Positions 1 through 9,459 of a DNA stretch of 37,265 nucleotides are shown here, in pieces. The translations under genes and the position numbers were made by a program. The notes under the pieces are model-generated. The model saw nothing but the letters and a program-made list of their open reading frames with translations. It did not search any database and was not told the DNA's origin. This DNA comes from Pectobacterium sp. CFBP8739 (lineage in GTDB: Bacteria; Pseudomonadota; Gammaproteobacteria; Enterobacterales; Enterobacteriaceae). The stretch is from positions 1 through 37,265 of the forward strand of contig NZ_JACDRR010000032.1 in NCBI RefSeq assembly GCF_013449375.1, read 5' to 3'. Position 1 is the stretch's first letter, and each line of letters opens with the position of its first letter.

Positions 1-40
1 CCGCCTGACAAGCGCTAAATGCAAAAAAATTATCGTTTGT
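1..40 (-). promoter_or_regulatory. Partial rRNA operon P1 promoter (-35 and UP element)
   Basis: Read on the minus strand, this edge gives an A/T-rich UP-like stretch followed by TTGTCAGGCGG. The hexamer TTGTCA lies at 6-11, and the preceding A/T tract at about 12-35. E. coli rrnB P1 has an UP element followed by TTGTCAGGCCGG, and rrnB lies just downstream of murI, which is the neighbour here. The -10 box and the rRNA genes would lie outside the window. The call rests on this motif plus synteny; no rRNA sequence is visible. Confidence 0.6.
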
Positions 41-62
41 CTACTATTCACCCACAAAGCCA

Positions 63-920
63 TCAAAGTGGTAGTTTTTCCAGCGAATCGAAGCCATAAC
101 GCTGCAATATTGGCCACAGCGTCGCGACTTTAGGTGTAATCGTCAGGCAATAAACCAGATTCTTATCTGTCGAAAGCGGTGGATTATCCAGATTAGCAAT
201 GAGCCACGCGGTTCTTCTGGCAATCGCGGCACCGGAATCGACAAGACGCGTGCCATCTGGCAATGCCGCTTTCAGCTCTTCTGCTAACAACGGAAAATGC
301 GTACAACCTAGTACAACCGTATCTGGCGGCTCCGGTAAACGCAGCCAGGGACGTAGAATTTTTTGCAGTTCGGAAATGGAAATCGTCTCCCCCTGCAATT
401 TCGCTTCTGCCAATTCAACCAGCTCTGACGACCCCAGCGACAAAATCTGGCAATCCGTCGCAAAACGGGCAATCAGTTCGTGCGTATAGGGGCGTTGAAC
501 CGTTGCGCGCGTCGCCAGTAGGCCAACAACGCCGTTGCGCGTCAGCTTAGCTGCCGGCTTCACCGCAGGAACGACTCCCACGACAGGGAAAGTAAAACGC
601 TCACGTAACGCTGGAAGGGAGATCGTACTCGCCGTATTACAGGCAATCACAACCAGTGCGAGCTGATGGCGTAGTTGAACTGCGTTAACAATCTCAACTA
701 CGCGCTCGATAATAAACTGCTGTGATTTCTCACCATAGGGAAACGCTTCGTTATCGAATGCGTATATATAGTGAAGATCCGGCAAAAGTTGCCGGATTTC
801 ATCATAAACAGACAGCCCGCCTACGCCGGAATCGAAGACCAGAACCGTAGGACGGGATGGCAGGTTAGAAGGTATAGCTTCCGGTGAGATAGTATTCTCG
901 CCCTGCCGTGCGGTAGCCAT
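63..920 (-). CDS. murI: Glutamate racemase MurI
   Basis: Cytoplasmic racemase that makes D-glutamate from L-glutamate for the peptidoglycan stem peptide. The 285-residue product matches the E. coli length. Residues 29-36 read FDSGVGGL, with the catalytic Asp30-Ser31 pair. The two catalytic cysteines are Cys94 (in ACNTAS) and Cys206 (in GCTHFP). The start was set at the ATG preceding ATARQGEN because it corresponds to the E. coli start; an in-frame upstream extension of 15 codons is possible but unlikely. The first 56 bases lie inside the 3' end of btuB in another frame, the same overlap seen in E. coli, so translation of the two is probably coupled. The next gene downstream should be an rRNA operon. 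Confidence 0.97.
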   Translation of the reverse strand: MATARQGENTISPEAIPSNLPSRPTVLVFDSGVGGLSVYDEIRQLLPDLHYIYAFDNEAFPYGEKSQQFIIERVVEIVNAVQLRHQLALVVIACNTASTISLPALRERFTFPVVGVVPAVKPAAKLTRNGVVGLLATRATVQRPYTHELIARFATDCQILSLGSSELVELAEAKLQGETISISELQKILRPWLRLPEPPDTVVLGCTHFPLLAEELKAALPDGTRLVDSGAAIARRTAWLIANLDNPPLSTDKNLVYCLTITPKVATLWPILQRYGFDSLEKLPL

Positions 921-2721
921 ATGCCGTCTCATAATCTTTATCAAACAGGTTGGCGATTCTACCACGAACTGTCAGATGAGAGGTGATCGGATATGAGGCT
1001 GCGAGATCCACAGTGCTATAACTTGGCAAGCGGCGCTGTTTAGCATTCCATAATGTAGGACTGTTATCATATCGCTTACCGTTGTACTGATAGGAAATAT
1101 TCACATCAATATCAAACATCGTCCAATCAACCTGATATGAGGCTTTTTGTTTAGAACGACGTGGTAATACTGTATTATCTGAATCACGGCGAGGATCTAA
1201 GTATTCAAGAGTAAATCGATGACTCAGGATCCCTGTATCAATATTGCCTGCCCATTCGATACCTTTAATCGTCGCCTTGTCGGTATTGAAATACTTATTC
1301 GTAATACCATCAAAATCGATCAGATTATTAATTTCATTGTGATAAGCCGATAGTCGCCATGATAACGCACCTGTCAATCCTTCAAGACCCGCTTCCCATT
1401 GTGACGACTCTTCCGCTTTAATATCTTTGCTCCCCCAGGCTCCATATATTTGTCCAAATGCTGGTGCCCGGAATGCCGTACCATAAGACAAAGTAAAGCG
1501 ATAATCAGGTACAAACTCCCACCCCAACCCAGACTGCCAAGTATTATGACGACTATACTGGGTACTATCATCAGTACGAACAGCACCTTCCAGCGTTAAC
1601 TGCTCGAAATAGCGTTGTTGAGCCGTCAAATACAGTCCGGTATTTTCACGCGAATGGAATTCGCTACTCGTTCCAGGCTTTTTCTCTTCTCTACGCCAAT
1701 CCACGCCGCCGCTGACTGTACCTGAACCAACCTGCAGTGTATTTCCCCATTGCATACTGCGCTGGGTAATTTCATCCATCGAATACCCTGGGAAATAGTT
1801 ACCAGTTTCCGCCGTATAATTGTAGTCCTTATATGTCTGATAACTACCGACTAACTGAGAATTCAAACCGTCGTGTTGAAATCGGAAGCCGGTATCAAAA
1901 TTCTGAGAATACAATTGACGTTTATCGGAACTACCAGCAAAAACCTGATCATAATCCGTCGTATTGCTGTATCCATAAGAACGAAAGAAACCATTCAAGC
2001 TATCACTAAATCGATGTTCTATACTGCCCCAAATCGATTTACTGCGAAAACCGTCTCTATCCGCATCAGCGGGAACCGAAGAAGAAGGATAAACGTTATA
2101 TCCTTGCGTTTCTTCAAACGCACCAGCCAATGTCACAGAAGTATTCTCCCCCAGATGTTGGCGAATGTTTCCATCATAAATCTGGTAATGCCGCGACCCC
2201 ATCCCTGATTCTAGTTTTCCACCTTCATCCTCTTTTTGAGTAACAATATTAACAACGCCACCAATTGCTTCCGGCCCATAAACGGCAGAACGAGGACCGC
2301 GAATATATTCGATTCTCTGTACTAAGGATAAAGGTATTTGACTAAAATCGATGCTCCCCGTCACGCCAGGAGAAGCCATACGGATGCCATCAACTAAGAC
2401 CAAAACATGACTGGAGTTGGTTCCACGAACAAACATTGAGCCTAGTTGTCCTCGGCCACCATTCTCAGCAATATCCACCCCAGGCAAACGACGCATGACA
2501 TCTGTCAGACTTTTCGCCTGCCAGCGGTCAATATCTTCACGAGCGACCACATCAATGGGCGCCAACACCGAAGACACCGGCTGTGCGAAACGATTGGCCG
2601 TTACAACCATGTCATCGGTATTTTTTTCCGATGACGAATTTGGAGATGAACTGTTTTCCTGCGCCCAGCCAGAAAATGCCGTGACGGAAAGCGCCGTCAG
2701 CAGCGAAATTTTTTTAATCAT
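865..2721 (-). CDS. btuB: Vitamin B12 outer-membrane receptor BtuB
   Basis: TonB-dependent outer-membrane barrel that imports cobalamins; the E. coli protein is also the receptor for phage BF23 and E colicins. The product has 618 residues (614 in E. coli). It shows a signal peptide cleaved near residue 20 (GWA/QE), a TonB box DDMVVTA at 36-42, a plug domain with the RGTNSSHVLVLVDG segment, and a 22-strand-type barrel ending in an aromatic residue (SYTF), as needed for BAM insertion. It is preceded by a cobalamin riboswitch and a MetJ-like site and overlaps murI. By eye the coding sequence is richer in A+T than its neighbours, which may reflect diversification of a phage/colicin receptor, although E. 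coli btuB is also moderately A/T-rich. Confidence 0.97.
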   Translation of the reverse strand: MIKKISLLTALSVTAFSGWAQENSSSPNSSSEKNTDDMVVTANRFAQPVSSVLAPIDVVAREDIDRWQAKSLTDVMRRLPGVDIAENGGRGQLGSMFVRGTNSSHVLVLVDGIRMASPGVTGSIDFSQIPLSLVQRIEYIRGPRSAVYGPEAIGGVVNIVTQKEDEGGKLESGMGSRHYQIYDGNIRQHLGENTSVTLAGAFEETQGYNVYPSSSVPADADRDGFRSKSIWGSIEHRFSDSLNGFFRSYGYSNTTDYDQVFAGSSDKRQLYSQNFDTGFRFQHDGLNSQLVGSYQTYKDYNYTAETGNYFPGYSMDEITQRSMQWGNTLQVGSGTVSGGVDWRREEKKPGTSSEFHSRENTGLYLTAQQRYFEQLTLEGAVRTDDSTQYSRHNTWQSGLGWEFVPDYRFTLSYGTAFRAPAFGQIYGAWGSKDIKAEESSQWEAGLEGLTGALSWRLSAYHNEINNLIDFDGITNKYFNTDKATIKGIEWAGNIDTGILSHRFTLEYLDPRRDSDNTVLPRRSKQKASYQVDWTMFDIDVNISYQYNGKRYDNSPTLWNAKQRRLPSYSTVDLAASYPITSHLTVRGRIANLFDKDYETAYGYRTAGREYYLTGSYTF

Positions 2722-2728
2722 TGTTAAA

Positions 2729-3003
2729 GCATCCGAGAAATAATAAGGATGCCGCAGGCTCTGTTAATAGCACGCGATATGCAGAACCAATTGCGACGTA
2801 TTCCGGCAGGTCTTCGGGCTTGGATGCCGTTGTCCCACAAATCGTCAACGACGGTAGGGGATACAACGAAAGCGATGACTTCCCATCCTCAAAAGTTGAA
2901 GACAGTGTCTGCATAATAATGCTATCGCCGGGGCATTCCTTACCGCTGCGCGTCAGCTCCAGATTTACACTGGATTCCCTTTTAACTTGTGGTACAAGGC
3001 CGG
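2729..3003 (-). promoter_or_regulatory. Cobalamin (AdoCbl) riboswitch of btuB
   Basis: The minus-strand leader closely matches the E. coli btuB leader. It has GGGAATCCAGTG (plus 2968-2979), the GCTGACGCGCAGCGGTAAGG core (plus 2938-2957), and the B12 box AAGCCCGAAGACCTGCC (plus 2805-2821). The expression platform is a hairpin with GCATCC/GGATGC arms (plus 2729-2734 and 2747-2752), ending 7 bases before the start codon, where it would mask the ribosome-binding site. Binding of adenosylcobalamin is expected to shut off BtuB synthesis, mainly at translation initiation. Confidence 0.93.
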
Positions 3004-3009
3004 ACGCTC

Positions 3010-3038
3010 ATCCTACAATCGCGAATTGTGGAAGTCTA
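3010..3038 (-). promoter_or_regulatory. Putative btuB promoter
   Basis: On the minus strand, TAGACT (plus 3033-3038) is followed after 17 bases by TAGGAT (plus 3010-3015). Transcription would start about where the riboswitch begins. The hexamers match the sigma-70 consensus at 4/6 positions each. The -35 hexamer lies inside the MetJ-like palindrome. Confidence 0.5.
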
Positions 3039-3045
3039 GACTTCT
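3030..3045. promoter_or_regulatory. Candidate MetJ operator (two met boxes) at btuB
   Basis: Two adjacent 8-mers, GGAAGTCT and AGACTTCT, match the met box AGACGTCT at 6/8 and 7/8 positions. Together they form a palindrome with GAAGTCTAGACTTC at its core. Two tandem boxes are the minimum unit bound cooperatively by MetJ dimers. The site covers the -35 of the proposed btuB promoter, so MetJ with S-adenosylmethionine would repress B12 uptake. Binding is inferred, not shown. Confidence 0.5.
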
Positions 3046-3076
3046 ATATCATTACAGGATAATCACGTAACAAAAC

Positions 3077-3104
3077 TGGACATCCTGGCCGGATTCCCTA
3101 CAAT
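3077..3104 (+). promoter_or_regulatory. Putative trmA promoter
   Basis: TGGACA (3077-3082) and TACAAT (3099-3104) are separated by 16 bases and each match the sigma-70 consensus at 5/6 positions. They give a start near 3111, about 38 bases before the trmA ATG. Confidence 0.6.
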
Positions 3105-3148
3105 TCCCAGCCAATAACACCCTTTTAGACGCTGTTGACGAGAAAATC

Positions 3149-4252
3149 ATGACGCCAGAAATCCTGCCCATCGAACAATACGACGACCAGCTTGCAGAGA
3201 AAACCGAGCGTCTGCGTGGGCTAATGGCACAGTTCAATGCACCAGAGCCTGTCGTCTTCCGTTCTCCCGTCAGCCACTATCGGATGCGTGCCGAATTTCG
3301 CATCTGGCACGAGGGTGACGAGCTTTACCACATCATGTTTGACCAGCAAACCAAACAGCGTATTCGGGTCGACCGCTTTCCGGCAGCCAGCGAGTTAATC
3401 AATCGCCTGATGCCGGCGCTGCTTGCCGCCATTCAGCCCGATGCCGTCCTGCGCCGCAAACTGTTTCAGATAGACTATCTGTCCACCCTGAGCGGCGAAG
3501 TGATCGTTTCACTGCTGTATCACCGCGCTCTGGATGAGGAGTGGCAGGAGCATGCCCGTGCACTGCGCGATAGCCTGACAGCGCAGGGTTTCCGTCTACA
3601 ACTGATTGGCCGTGCGACAAAAACCAAAATCTGCCTCGACCGCGATTATGTCGATGAATGCCTGCCAGTTGCGGGGCGGGATATGATTTACCGCCAGGTA
3701 GAAAACAGCTTCACGCAGCCGAATGCGGCAATCAATATTCAGATGCTGGAATGGGCGCTGGACGCGACAGCAGGGTCGACAGGGGATTTGCTGGAGCTGT
3801 ATTGCGGTAACGGCAATTTTTCACTCGCGCTGGCAAGAAATTTCGAACGTGTACTGGCAACCGAGATCGCCAAGCCATCCGTTGCGGCAGCACAATATAA
3901 TATCGCGGCGAACCAGATAGAGAACGTGCAGATTATCCGTATGGCAGCAGAAGAATTTACGCAAGCCATGCAAGGCGTGCGTCAGTTTAACCGCCTACAG
4001 GGCATCGATCTGAAGAGCTACCAGTGCGAGACCATTTTTGTTGACCCGCCGCGCAGCGGGCTGGATGACGAAACGGTGAAACTGGTTCAGGCGTATCCAC
4101 GTATTCTTTATATTTCCTGCAACCCGGAAACGCTAAGCCATAACCTACAAACGCTCTCGGAAACCCACAACATTCGCCGTCTGGCGCTGTTCGATCAATT
4201 CCCTTACACCCACCATATGGAGTGCGGCGTGCTGTTGGAAAAACGTCAGTAA
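3149..4252 (+). CDS. trmA: tRNA (uracil-5)-methyltransferase TrmA
   Basis: S-adenosylmethionine-dependent enzyme that makes ribothymidine (m5U54) in the T-loop of tRNAs; the E. coli enzyme also modifies tmRNA and has a separate RNA-folding role. The 367 residues align almost end to end with E. coli TrmA. The SAM-binding motif is [13 protein letters not shown] (about 211-223), the Pro-rich catalytic loop is [10 protein letters not shown], the nucleophile is Cys324 in SCNPET, and the general base is Glu358 in HHMEC. The gene is divergent from btuB and convergent with yijD. The ATG at 3149 reproduces the E. coli N-terminus (MTPE). Confidence 0.97.
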   Translation: MTPEILPIEQYDDQLAEKTERLRGLMAQFNAPEPVVFRSPVSHYRMRAEFRIWHEGDELYHIMFDQQTKQRIRVDRFPAASELINRLMPALLAAIQPDAVLRRKLFQIDYLSTLSGEVIVSLLYHRALDEEWQEHARALRDSLTAQGFRLQLIGRATKTKICLDRDYVDECLPVAGRDMIYRQVENSFTQPNAAINIQMLEWALDATAGSTGDLLELYCGNGNFSLALARNFERVLATEIAKPSVAAAQYNIAANQIENVQIIRMAAEEFTQAMQGVRQFNRLQGIDLKSYQCETIFVDPPRSGLDDETVKLVQAYPRILYISCNPETLSHNLQTLSETHNIRRLALFDQFPYTHHMECGVLLEKRQ

Positions 4253-4261
4253 CGCATGCAA

Positions 4262-4283
4262 GCTGGCGGGCTACCCTGCCAGC
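4262..4283. terminator. Hairpin between convergent trmA and yijD
   Basis: GCTGGCGGG (4262-4270) pairs with CCTGCCAGC (4275-4283) around a CTAC loop, with one G-U pair. It lies 10 bases after the trmA stop and 9 bases beyond the yijD stop. No T-run follows on either strand, so intrinsic termination is uncertain. Confidence 0.4.
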
Positions 4284-4291
4284 ATCACCGG

Positions 4292-4678
4292 CTATAACGT
4301 CTCGCTCTCGTCTGCGGATACGGAATCCGACTCTTTTCTGCGGCGCAGTTTCAGGCCAATCCAGAAAACCAACACCACGCACAGGATTGACGGAATAAAG
4401 TTCGATCCAATGGCGGGGTATTCCACACGCACGATGGTACTGTAGATCAATATTCCCAGTAGAAAGCTGGCCGCTGCCAGCATCGGAATACCTTCCGGCA
4501 TACTGTGGTGCAAATAGCGTTGATGCAGGCAGTAAATGGACAAGGCCAGCGCAATCAGGGGAAAAATCGAAAACGGAACAATACTACTGAACAAAGCGGC
4601 GAATGCGCCATTGACGGATAAGCCCGTCATCAACGCCAGTACCAGCGTGCCTTTTTCTTGGTGAGGTTTTTCTGTCAT
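4292..4678 (-). CDS. yijD: YijD-family inner-membrane protein (DUF1422)
   Basis: A 128-residue membrane protein that aligns with E. coli YijD (119 aa) over nearly its whole length. Shared motifs include [32 protein letters not shown] and [11 protein letters not shown]. About four hydrophobic segments are visible (near residues 13-32, 34-50, 61-80 and 92-110), with a basic C-terminal tail. It lies 35 bases downstream of fabR on the same strand and is probably cotranscribed with it, as in E. coli. Its molecular function is unknown, and nothing in the sequence suggests an enzyme. Confidence 0.92.
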   Translation of the reverse strand: MTEKPHQEKGTLVLALMTGLSVNGAFAALFSSIVPFSIFPLIALALSIYCLHQRYLHHSMPEGIPMLAAASFLLGILIYSTIVRVEYPAIGSNFIPSILCVVLVFWIGLKLRRRKESDSVSADESETL

Positions 4679-4713
4679 GGTTTCTCCCTTTTCATGTTGT
4701 TGGTATAGAGGAT

Positions 4714-5343
4714 TTATGGCACGGTAAAACTACTATCGTGTTCTTTTCTGTACCAGTAATACGCCCCTTTGGCGATCATCCGCAGTTGCAGTACCAGCCG
4801 TTCTTCCAGTTGTTTACGTTGCTCCAGAGAAACATCCAGCGCCTCTGCTCCCGCACTGAAAACAATGGTCACCATCGCTTCCGACTGCGCTTCTGCGAAG
4901 CTACGGGGAATATGGTTTTCTACCTCAAGGTAATCCGCCAGTTCAGCGATAAAATGCTGAATTTCGCGCGCAACTGCCGCACGGAAAGCCGCCGACGTTC
5001 CTGAGCGCTCACGCAGCAACAGCCGGAACGCATTAGGATTATTGCCGATAAATTCCATGAAGGTGGCAACCGACGTCCTGATTACGCTACCGGTCTTGGC
5101 AATACGCTGCCGAGCTTGTCGCATTAACTGGCGCAGCATCAGCCCGCTTTCGTCAACCATTGTCAGCCCCAGTTCATCCACGTCACGAAAATGACGATAA
5201 AAAGATGTCGGCGCGATACCCGCTTCACGGGCAACTTCACGCAGGCTCAGGCTGGCAAAACTGCGCTCAGCGCTTAACTGGCTAAATGCAGCTTCAATAA
5301 GGGAACGACGAGTCCGTTCTTTTTGTTGTGCTCTGACACCCAT
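4714..5343 (-). CDS. fabR: HTH-type repressor FabR (unsaturated fatty acid synthesis)
   Basis: TetR-family repressor that, with unsaturated acyl-ACP or acyl-CoA, represses fabB and fabA and so sets membrane fluidity. The 209-residue product starts at [13 protein letters not shown], the exact E. coli start. An in-frame upstream stretch of 54 codons lies in the promoter region and is discounted. The N-terminal HTH reads [20 protein letters not shown] (about 29-48), the typical TetR recognition helix with SFYRHF. The C-terminal ligand domain is closely conserved through [10 protein letters not shown]. The gene diverges from sthA and is followed by yijD. Confidence 0.96.
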   Translation of the reverse strand: MGVRAQQKERTRRSLIEAAFSQLSAERSFASLSLREVAREAGIAPTSFYRHFRDVDELGLTMVDESGLMLRQLMRQARQRIAKTGSVIRTSVATFMEFIGNNPNAFRLLLRERSGTSAAFRAAVAREIQHFIAELADYLEVENHIPRSFAEAQSEAMVTIVFSAGAEALDVSLEQRKQLEERLVLQLRMIAKGAYYWYRKEHDSSFTVP

Positions 5344-5365
5344 TATGCTGCCCAAATGATCTACT

Positions 5366-5391
5366 CCCCTTTCCAGAGGGGCACTATAGCA
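5366..5391 (-). promoter_or_regulatory. Putative fabR extended -10 promoter with inverted repeat
   Basis: On the minus strand TGCTATAGT (plus 5383-5391) is an extended -10 element. Just downstream, plus 5366-5370 CCCCT and 5377-5381 AGGGG form an inverted repeat around the expected start site. No convincing -35 is seen, as is common for extended -10 promoters. Confidence 0.45.
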
Positions 5392-5491
5392 AATTTTATT
5401 GTCCGCAGAATGAGACAAAGTTTGCCATATTAAGAATGTGAGAATCTGTTTCCATAGTAAAGGCAGGGATGATTGGGTTCTGCCGTCGTCG

Positions 5492-5514
5492 ATGTTACAA
5501 TGCACAATGTTACA
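5492..5514. repeat. Direct repeat ATGTTACA upstream of sthA
   Basis: ATGTTACA occurs at 5492-5499 and again at 5507-5514, a 15-base period, 41 bases before the sthA start codon. It could be a pair of half-sites for an unknown regulator or chance; no known operator was recognised. Confidence 0.4.
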
Positions 5515-5554
5515 GTCGCGTTATTAATTTGTATAAAAACAGGTTTAACCTACC

Positions 5555-6961
5555 ATGACTCTACAACATCAATTCGATTATGATGCCATTGTGATTGGTT
5601 CCGGTCCCGGCGGTGAAGGTGCAGCAATGGGATTGGCCAAGCACGGTGCCAAAATTGCGGTGATTGAACGTCACTACAATGTCGGCGGCGGCTGTACCCA
5701 CTGGGGTACGATTCCTTCCAAAGCCCTCCGCCACGCCGTCAGCCGTATTATCGAGTTCAATCAAAACCCCCTCTACAGTGACAACTCCCGCATTATCCGT
5801 TCCTCATTTTCCGACATCCTGCGCCACGCCGACAGCGTAATTGGTCAGCAAACCCGTATGCGACAAGGATTTTATGAGCGTAACCAGTGCGAGTTGTTTT
5901 CCGGTGAAGCCAGCTTCATCGATGCACATACGATTGCCGTTCACTACCCAGACAACACCCATGAAACGCTGACCGCCGCGAATATCATTATCGCGACCGG
6001 TTCACGTCCGTATCATCCGGCAGACGTCGACTTCAATCACCCGCGTATTTACGACAGCGACTCGATTCTGCAACTCGACCATGAGCCCCAGCACGTCATC
6101 ATCTATGGCGCGGGCGTTATCGGCTGCGAATATGCTTCTATCTTTCGCGGCCTGAGCGTGAAGGTCGATTTAATCAATACCCGCGATAGGCTGCTGGCGT
6201 TTCTCGATCAGGAAATGTCGGATGCCCTGTCCTACCATTTCTGGAACAACGGCGTGGTGATTCGCCACAACGAAGAGTTCGAGAGTATTGAAGGGCTGTC
6301 TGACGGCGTTATCGTTAATCTGAAGTCAGGCAAAAAGATGAAGGCGGACTGCCTGCTTTATGCCAACGGACGCACGGGGAATACGGAAACGCTGGGGCTG
6401 GAGAATATTGGCCTGAGCACCGACAGCCGCGGCCAGCTCAAGGTCAACAGCATGTACCAGACGGCGCTGGCACATATTTATGCCATTGGCGATGTCATCG
6501 GCTATCCCAGCCTGGCATCTGCGGCGTACGATCAAGGGCGACTCGCCGCACAGGCGATCATCAAAGGCGATGCCAGCGCGCATCTGATCGAAGATATCCC
6601 AACCGGCATTTATACCATCCCAGAAATCAGCTCCGTGGGGAAAACCGAGCAAGAGCTCACTGCAATGAAAGTGCCTTATGAAGTCGGGCGGGCACAGTTC
6701 AAACATCTGGCACGGGCGCAGATTGTTGGGATGAATGTGGGGAGTTTGAAGATTCTGTTTCACCGTGAAACGAAACAGATTCTGGGTATTCACTGCTTTG
6801 GTGAGCGCGCTGCGGAGATTATCCACATCGGGCAGGCCATCATGGAACAAAAAGGTGAAGGCAATACTATCGAATATTTCGTTAATACTACCTTCAACTA
6901 TCCAACCATGGCAGAAGCGTATCGCGTAGCGGCGCTGAACGGGCTTAACCGCTTATTTTGA
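5555..6961 (+). CDS. sthA: Soluble pyridine nucleotide transhydrogenase SthA (UdhA)
   Basis: FAD-containing cytoplasmic enzyme that moves reducing equivalents between NADPH and NAD+, draining excess NADPH. The product has 468 residues (466 in E. coli). The FAD Rossmann motif [10 protein letters not shown] begins near residue 15, the second nucleotide-binding motif is [12 protein letters not shown], and the ATG...[14 protein letters not shown] segment binds FAD. The family resembles lipoamide dehydrogenase but lacks its redox disulfide: Cys47 is present in [13 protein letters not shown], while the second cysteine position is Thr52. This supports transhydrogenase rather than dihydrolipoamide dehydrogenase. 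The gene diverges from fabR, and its last 9 bases overlap the convergent end of oxyR. Confidence 0.96.
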   Translation: MTLQHQFDYDAIVIGSGPGGEGAAMGLAKHGAKIAVIERHYNVGGGCTHWGTIPSKALRHAVSRIIEFNQNPLYSDNSRIIRSSFSDILRHADSVIGQQTRMRQGFYERNQCELFSGEASFIDAHTIAVHYPDNTHETLTAANIIIATGSRPYHPADVDFNHPRIYDSDSILQLDHEPQHVIIYGAGVIGCEYASIFRGLSVKVDLINTRDRLLAFLDQEMSDALSYHFWNNGVVIRHNEEFESIEGLSDGVIVNLKSGKKMKADCLLYANGRTGNTETLGLENIGLSTDSRGQLKVNSMYQTALAHIYAIGDVIGYPSLASAAYDQGRLAAQAIIKGDASAHLIEDIPTGIYTIPEISSVGKTEQELTAMKVPYEVGRAQFKHLARAQIVGMNVGSLKILFHRETKQILGIHCFGERAAEIIHIGQAIMEQKGEGNTIEYFVNTTFNYPTMAEAYRVAALNGLNRLF

Positions 6962-7861
6962 CAGGTTTTCCATATAGCCCTGCATATGTTCGCGGATGGT
7001 ATCGGCAAGTTGCTCATACCGTCCGCGCAGCGGTGAGCCAGGGCGATACACCAGCGCGATAGTGCGTTTGGGCTCCGGTTTATAGCATGGCAAATAGCAG
7101 ACACCATCGCGTTCGCGTTCGCGCGGAACCGACAACGACGGGAGTAGCGTAATACCGCTTCCAGCTGCGACCATGTTGCGCAGTGTCTCTAGGCTGGTCG
7201 CTCGGAAATGCGTATCTTCATCCGCCCCTGCCTGAAAACAGAAGCCCATCGCCTGATCGCGCAGGCAGTGGCCGTCTTCCAGCATCAGTAGTTTTTCACC
7301 CGACAGATCGGACATCGCCACACGTTCGCGGTTCGCCCACGGGTGATCCTGATAAATGGCCAGTTTCATCGGTTCATCAAAAAGAGGAACTTCGATAAAG
7401 GCTTCGGACTCTTTCACCATCGCGAGAATGGCACAGTCCAGTTTGCCGCTGTCCAACTGAGCCAGTAACTGGTGGGTCTGTGCTTCATGCAGGTACATTT
7501 CGAGTTTAGGAAACGTGCGATGAAGCATTGGAATAATGTGCGGCAACAGATAAGGCCCCACCGTGGGGATCAAACCAATATGCAGAGGCCCGGACATGGT
7601 TTCACCTTGTTGGCTCGCCATTTCTTTTAGTACCTTGACCTCGCGTAATACCGTTCGCGCCTGCTCTACCAGCAACAATCCCGCTTGCGTAAACAAGACT
7701 TTGCGACTGGTTCGCTCCAGTAGCATCACGCCGAGTTCATCTTCCAGTTTACGAATCTGTCCACTGAGTGTTGGCTGACTCACATGGCAGGAATCTGCCG
7801 CACGCCGAAAGTGCCGATGTTCTGCCAATGCGACAAGATACTCTAAGTCCCGAATATTCAT
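6953..7861 (-). CDS. oxyR: Hydrogen-peroxide sensor and activator OxyR
   Basis: LysR-type regulator that is oxidised by H2O2 and activates peroxide-defence genes. The 302-residue product starts at [14 protein letters not shown] behind AAGGAG, identical to the E. coli start; an in-frame 28-codon upstream extension is discounted. The HTH covers about residues 15-35 ([18 protein letters not shown]). The redox cysteines that form the sensing disulfide are at exactly Cys199 and Cys208 ([12 protein letters not shown]). The C-terminus is shorter than in E. coli by a few residues. The stop codon overlaps sthA tail to tail. In E. coli oxyR follows argH; here metF is the next gene upstream. Confidence 0.97.
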   Translation of the reverse strand: MNIRDLEYLVALAEHRHFRRAADSCHVSQPTLSGQIRKLEDELGVMLLERTSRKVLFTQAGLLLVEQARTVLREVKVLKEMASQQGETMSGPLHIGLIPTVGPYLLPHIIPMLHRTFPKLEMYLHEAQTHQLLAQLDSGKLDCAILAMVKESEAFIEVPLFDEPMKLAIYQDHPWANRERVAMSDLSGEKLLMLEDGHCLRDQAMGFCFQAGADEDTHFRATSLETLRNMVAAGSGITLLPSLSVPRERERDGVCYLPCYKPEPKRTIALVYRPGSPLRGRYEQLADTIREHMQGYMENLSK

Positions 7862-7880
7862 TATTATTCTCCTTATTATG

Positions 7881-7917
7881 ATAGCTAACGGCGATAAATA
7901 GGATACCAACGAACGAC
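7881..7917. promoter_or_regulatory. Candidate OxyR autoregulatory site
   Basis: On the minus strand the pattern GTCG-N7-GTAT-N7-ATCG-N7-CTAT fits the OxyR consensus ATAG-N7-CTAT-N7-ATAG-N7-CTAT at 12 of 16 positions. It lies 20-56 bases before the oxyR start, as expected for autorepression. The match is imperfect, and no OxyS-like sRNA was found beyond it. Confidence 0.4.
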
Positions 7918-8219
7918 AATCTCTATCAACATCCCAAGCGAACAATCCCTTTCCACCGAAACATGTGTGCGTATTCTAGCCACCTGTCACGCTATACCGA
8001 GCAGGCTAATATATTCAAGTGATTTGATGATGACAGCATTTTGTGTCTCTTCGTCAGGCGATCATGATGAACACCAGGAAACATGACATGTAGGCTAAAA
8101 GTTCATCAATAAGGTGAGTAAAAAGTGGATAGGGTGCAGAAAATCGGGTAGGACGCCGCTCAGCAAAACGATGGGAAAGCGACGTAGTCTCTAACGATTG
8201 AGCTAAAACGGTTGAATAG
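7918..8219. other. Intergenic stretch between oxyR and metF, no gene recognised
   Basis: About 480 bases separate oxyR from metF. No protein with a ribosome-binding site, no tRNA and no OxyS homologue were seen in this part. In E. coli this interval holds katG, ppc, argE and argCBH among others; no remnant of these could be recognised. The right-hand part of the interval (8220-8292) holds a degenerate hairpin repeat listed separately. Confidence 0.5.
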
Positions 8220-8292
8220 GAATCTCATCCCTGAGACTCCCCCTTTTCATGGCCATAGTAAGTGAGGTTGAAAGGTATATTCCTATACCCTT
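8220..8292 (-). repeat. Degenerate copy C of the multi-hairpin intergenic repeat
   Basis: Read on the minus strand, this follows the order of copies A (9538-9608) and B (29366-29440). There is an A/T-rich stem (plus AAGGTATA...TATACCCTT, one bulge), then a CAAC...GGCC block aligning base for base with the GAAC-stem-GGCC block of copy B, then a TCTCA/TGAGA stem (plus 8223-8234). The middle stem no longer pairs well. It starts about 50 bases downstream of the metF stop. Confidence 0.45.
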
Positions 8293-8344
8293 ATTCTTCA
8301 TCACCGTGTACGACCTCGTTCTTCCTGAAATGTTACGCGCTGTC

Positions 8345-9306
<962 letters not shown>

Positions 9307-9459
9307 ATATAGAAAATGACGTAATCCGCTTAAAGAGTCAACGTTTTTCAGCACGACAAACCGTGATGATTGCTCACGGTAAATGAAAAAATTTCATGAT
9401 GGATCAGGAGTGGTGACTTTTATACACAAACCCAGAAGTATCGTGGGTTGTGCCGTTAT

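Noticed and set aside
5344-5505. N-terminal extension of FabR (54 codons)
   Set aside because: It runs through the promoter region; E. coli FabR and the TetR family start at MGVRAQQ.
7918-8219. OxyS small RNA, normally divergent from oxyR in E. coli
   Set aside because: No sequence resembling OxyS or its terminator was found next to oxyR.
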